A stretch of DNA of 6,237 nucleotides from Modestobacter sp. (GTDB taxonomy: Bacteria; Actinomycetota; Actinomycetes; Mycobacteriales; Geodermatophilaceae), in NCBI GenBank assembly GCA_025963425.1, contig JAOPUQ010000408.1:1-6237 (forward strand). Direction: 5' to 3'. How positions within the stretch are numbered: the first letter of the stretch is position 1; each line of letters starts with the position of its first letter. Made by a program: the position numbers and the translations under genes. Positions 5,859 to 6,237 of this stretch are shown here, piece after piece. Under the pieces are notes generated by a model that saw only the letters and a program-made list of their open reading frames with translations, had not been told where the DNA came from and made no database searches.

Positions 5859-6237
5859 GTGGCCGAGCGGCTGGTGCCCTGGCGGGTCCGGCTGGACGCG
5901 GTCGGCCGGCAGCTGGGCGGCGCGGAGTGCTGGTCCGGTCCGGCCGGTACGGCCGCCGCGGCCGCCCTCGTCGAGCTGTCCACGGTCACCAGCGGGGTGC
6001 GCACCGCGCTGGACGCCGCGCACGGCTCCCTGGCCGCCGCCGTGACGGACGCGGCCGAGGCGCAGCACCTGGCCGCCACGGCGCTGTCGGTCGCCGCGGC
6101 CGGGGGAGTGCCCTTCGACGACACCGGGCAGCCGTTCCCCGACTCCCGGCAGCCCACCCCCGCGATGGCGTCCGACCAGCGGGCCCACCTGGCCGACCGC
6201 CGGCTGGCCGACGCCCGGGTGAGCGCGCTGGCCGACG
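5859..6237 (+). CDS. putative type VII secretion-associated protein with WSG-type helical N-terminus, 3' end outside the window
   Basis: The frame is open from the TAG at 5802 to the end of the window. Coding-like sequence begins directly after the stop (SGWNVPLLRGAVATFGLVAERL), so the GTG at 5859 is only a nominal start: it has no Shine-Dalgarno and probably misses conserved residues. Visible from there: LDAVGRQL, then AECWSGPAGTAAAAAL, a W-x-G turn followed by an Ala-rich helix, as in WXG100-like domains, then further Ala/Leu/His-rich helices (TALDAAHGSLAAAVTDAAEA), a Pro-rich linker (VPFDDTGQPFPDS), and another charged helix (DQRAHLADRRLADARVSAL). This is the usual N-terminal architecture of long actinobacterial ESX substrates and T7SS-linked toxins or hydrolases; the C-terminal domain that would tell them apart is not here. 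The gene follows the YxxxD protein and probably formed an operon with it. It may be a pseudogene in this strain. Confidence 0.55.
   Translation, partial: MAERLVPWRVRLDAVGRQLGGAECWSGPAGTAAAAALVELSTVTSGVRTALDAAHGSLAAAVTDAAEAQHLAATALSVAAAGGVPFDDTGQPFPDSRQPTPAMASDQRAHLADRRLADARVSALAD

Noticed and set aside
5706..6188. Minus-strand 160-codon open frame at the right end
   Set aside because: Its translation is Gly/Arg/His-rich and lacks helical or family features, while the plus frame gives coherent WSG-type helical protein.

Overview
The window is very GC-rich with G/C at nearly every third codon position, GTG as well as ATG starts, and gene families typical of high-GC Actinobacteria. The gene neighbourhood (TadE-like pilus protein, DECH-box helicase, membrane pyrophosphatase) is an actinobacterial arrangement. 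My best guess is a Geodermatophilaceae-like or Frankia-like organism, from style rather than from a marker gene.

Layout: (1) At the left edge, on the plus strand, is the 3' end of a TadE-like protein gene. It runs tail-to-tail into (2) a long minus-strand gene for a DEAH/DECH-box helicase with a C-terminal DUF1998-type four-cysteine zinc site, of the MrfA(YprA)/Hrq1 family. (3) About 200 bp of divergent intergenic DNA follows. It holds a CRP-like dyad, a second near-perfect 18-bp dyad and a leader hairpin. (4) On the plus strand comes hppA, a complete 753-residue membrane-bound proton-pumping pyrophosphatase with a lysine and threonine at the positions that mark the K+-independent class. (5) A 132-bp gap carries two TGTGGAC repeats, a weak -10-like element and a good ribosome binding site. 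(6) A 107-residue alpha-helical protein with a YxxxD motif resembles small type VII secretion (ESX/WXG100/EspC-like) substrates. (7) Its downstream partner has a WSG-containing helical N-terminus but its 5' end is interrupted by an in-frame TAG; it runs off the right edge.

Functional picture: the left part is the edge of the 'helicase/secretion neighbourhood' (Tad/Flp pilus genes beside a DNA-repair type helicase). The centre is an energy-conserving pump that hydrolyses PPi and acidifies the outside of the membrane. The right part looks like a small accessory type VII secretion cassette. No CRISPR array, tRNA, rRNA, IS element or phage gene is visible. No clearly new system is proven here. 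The most promising leads are the stacked dyads between helicase and hppA, the broken ESX-like pair, the missing stop of the TadE-like gene, and an SSB-tail-like C-terminus on the helicase.
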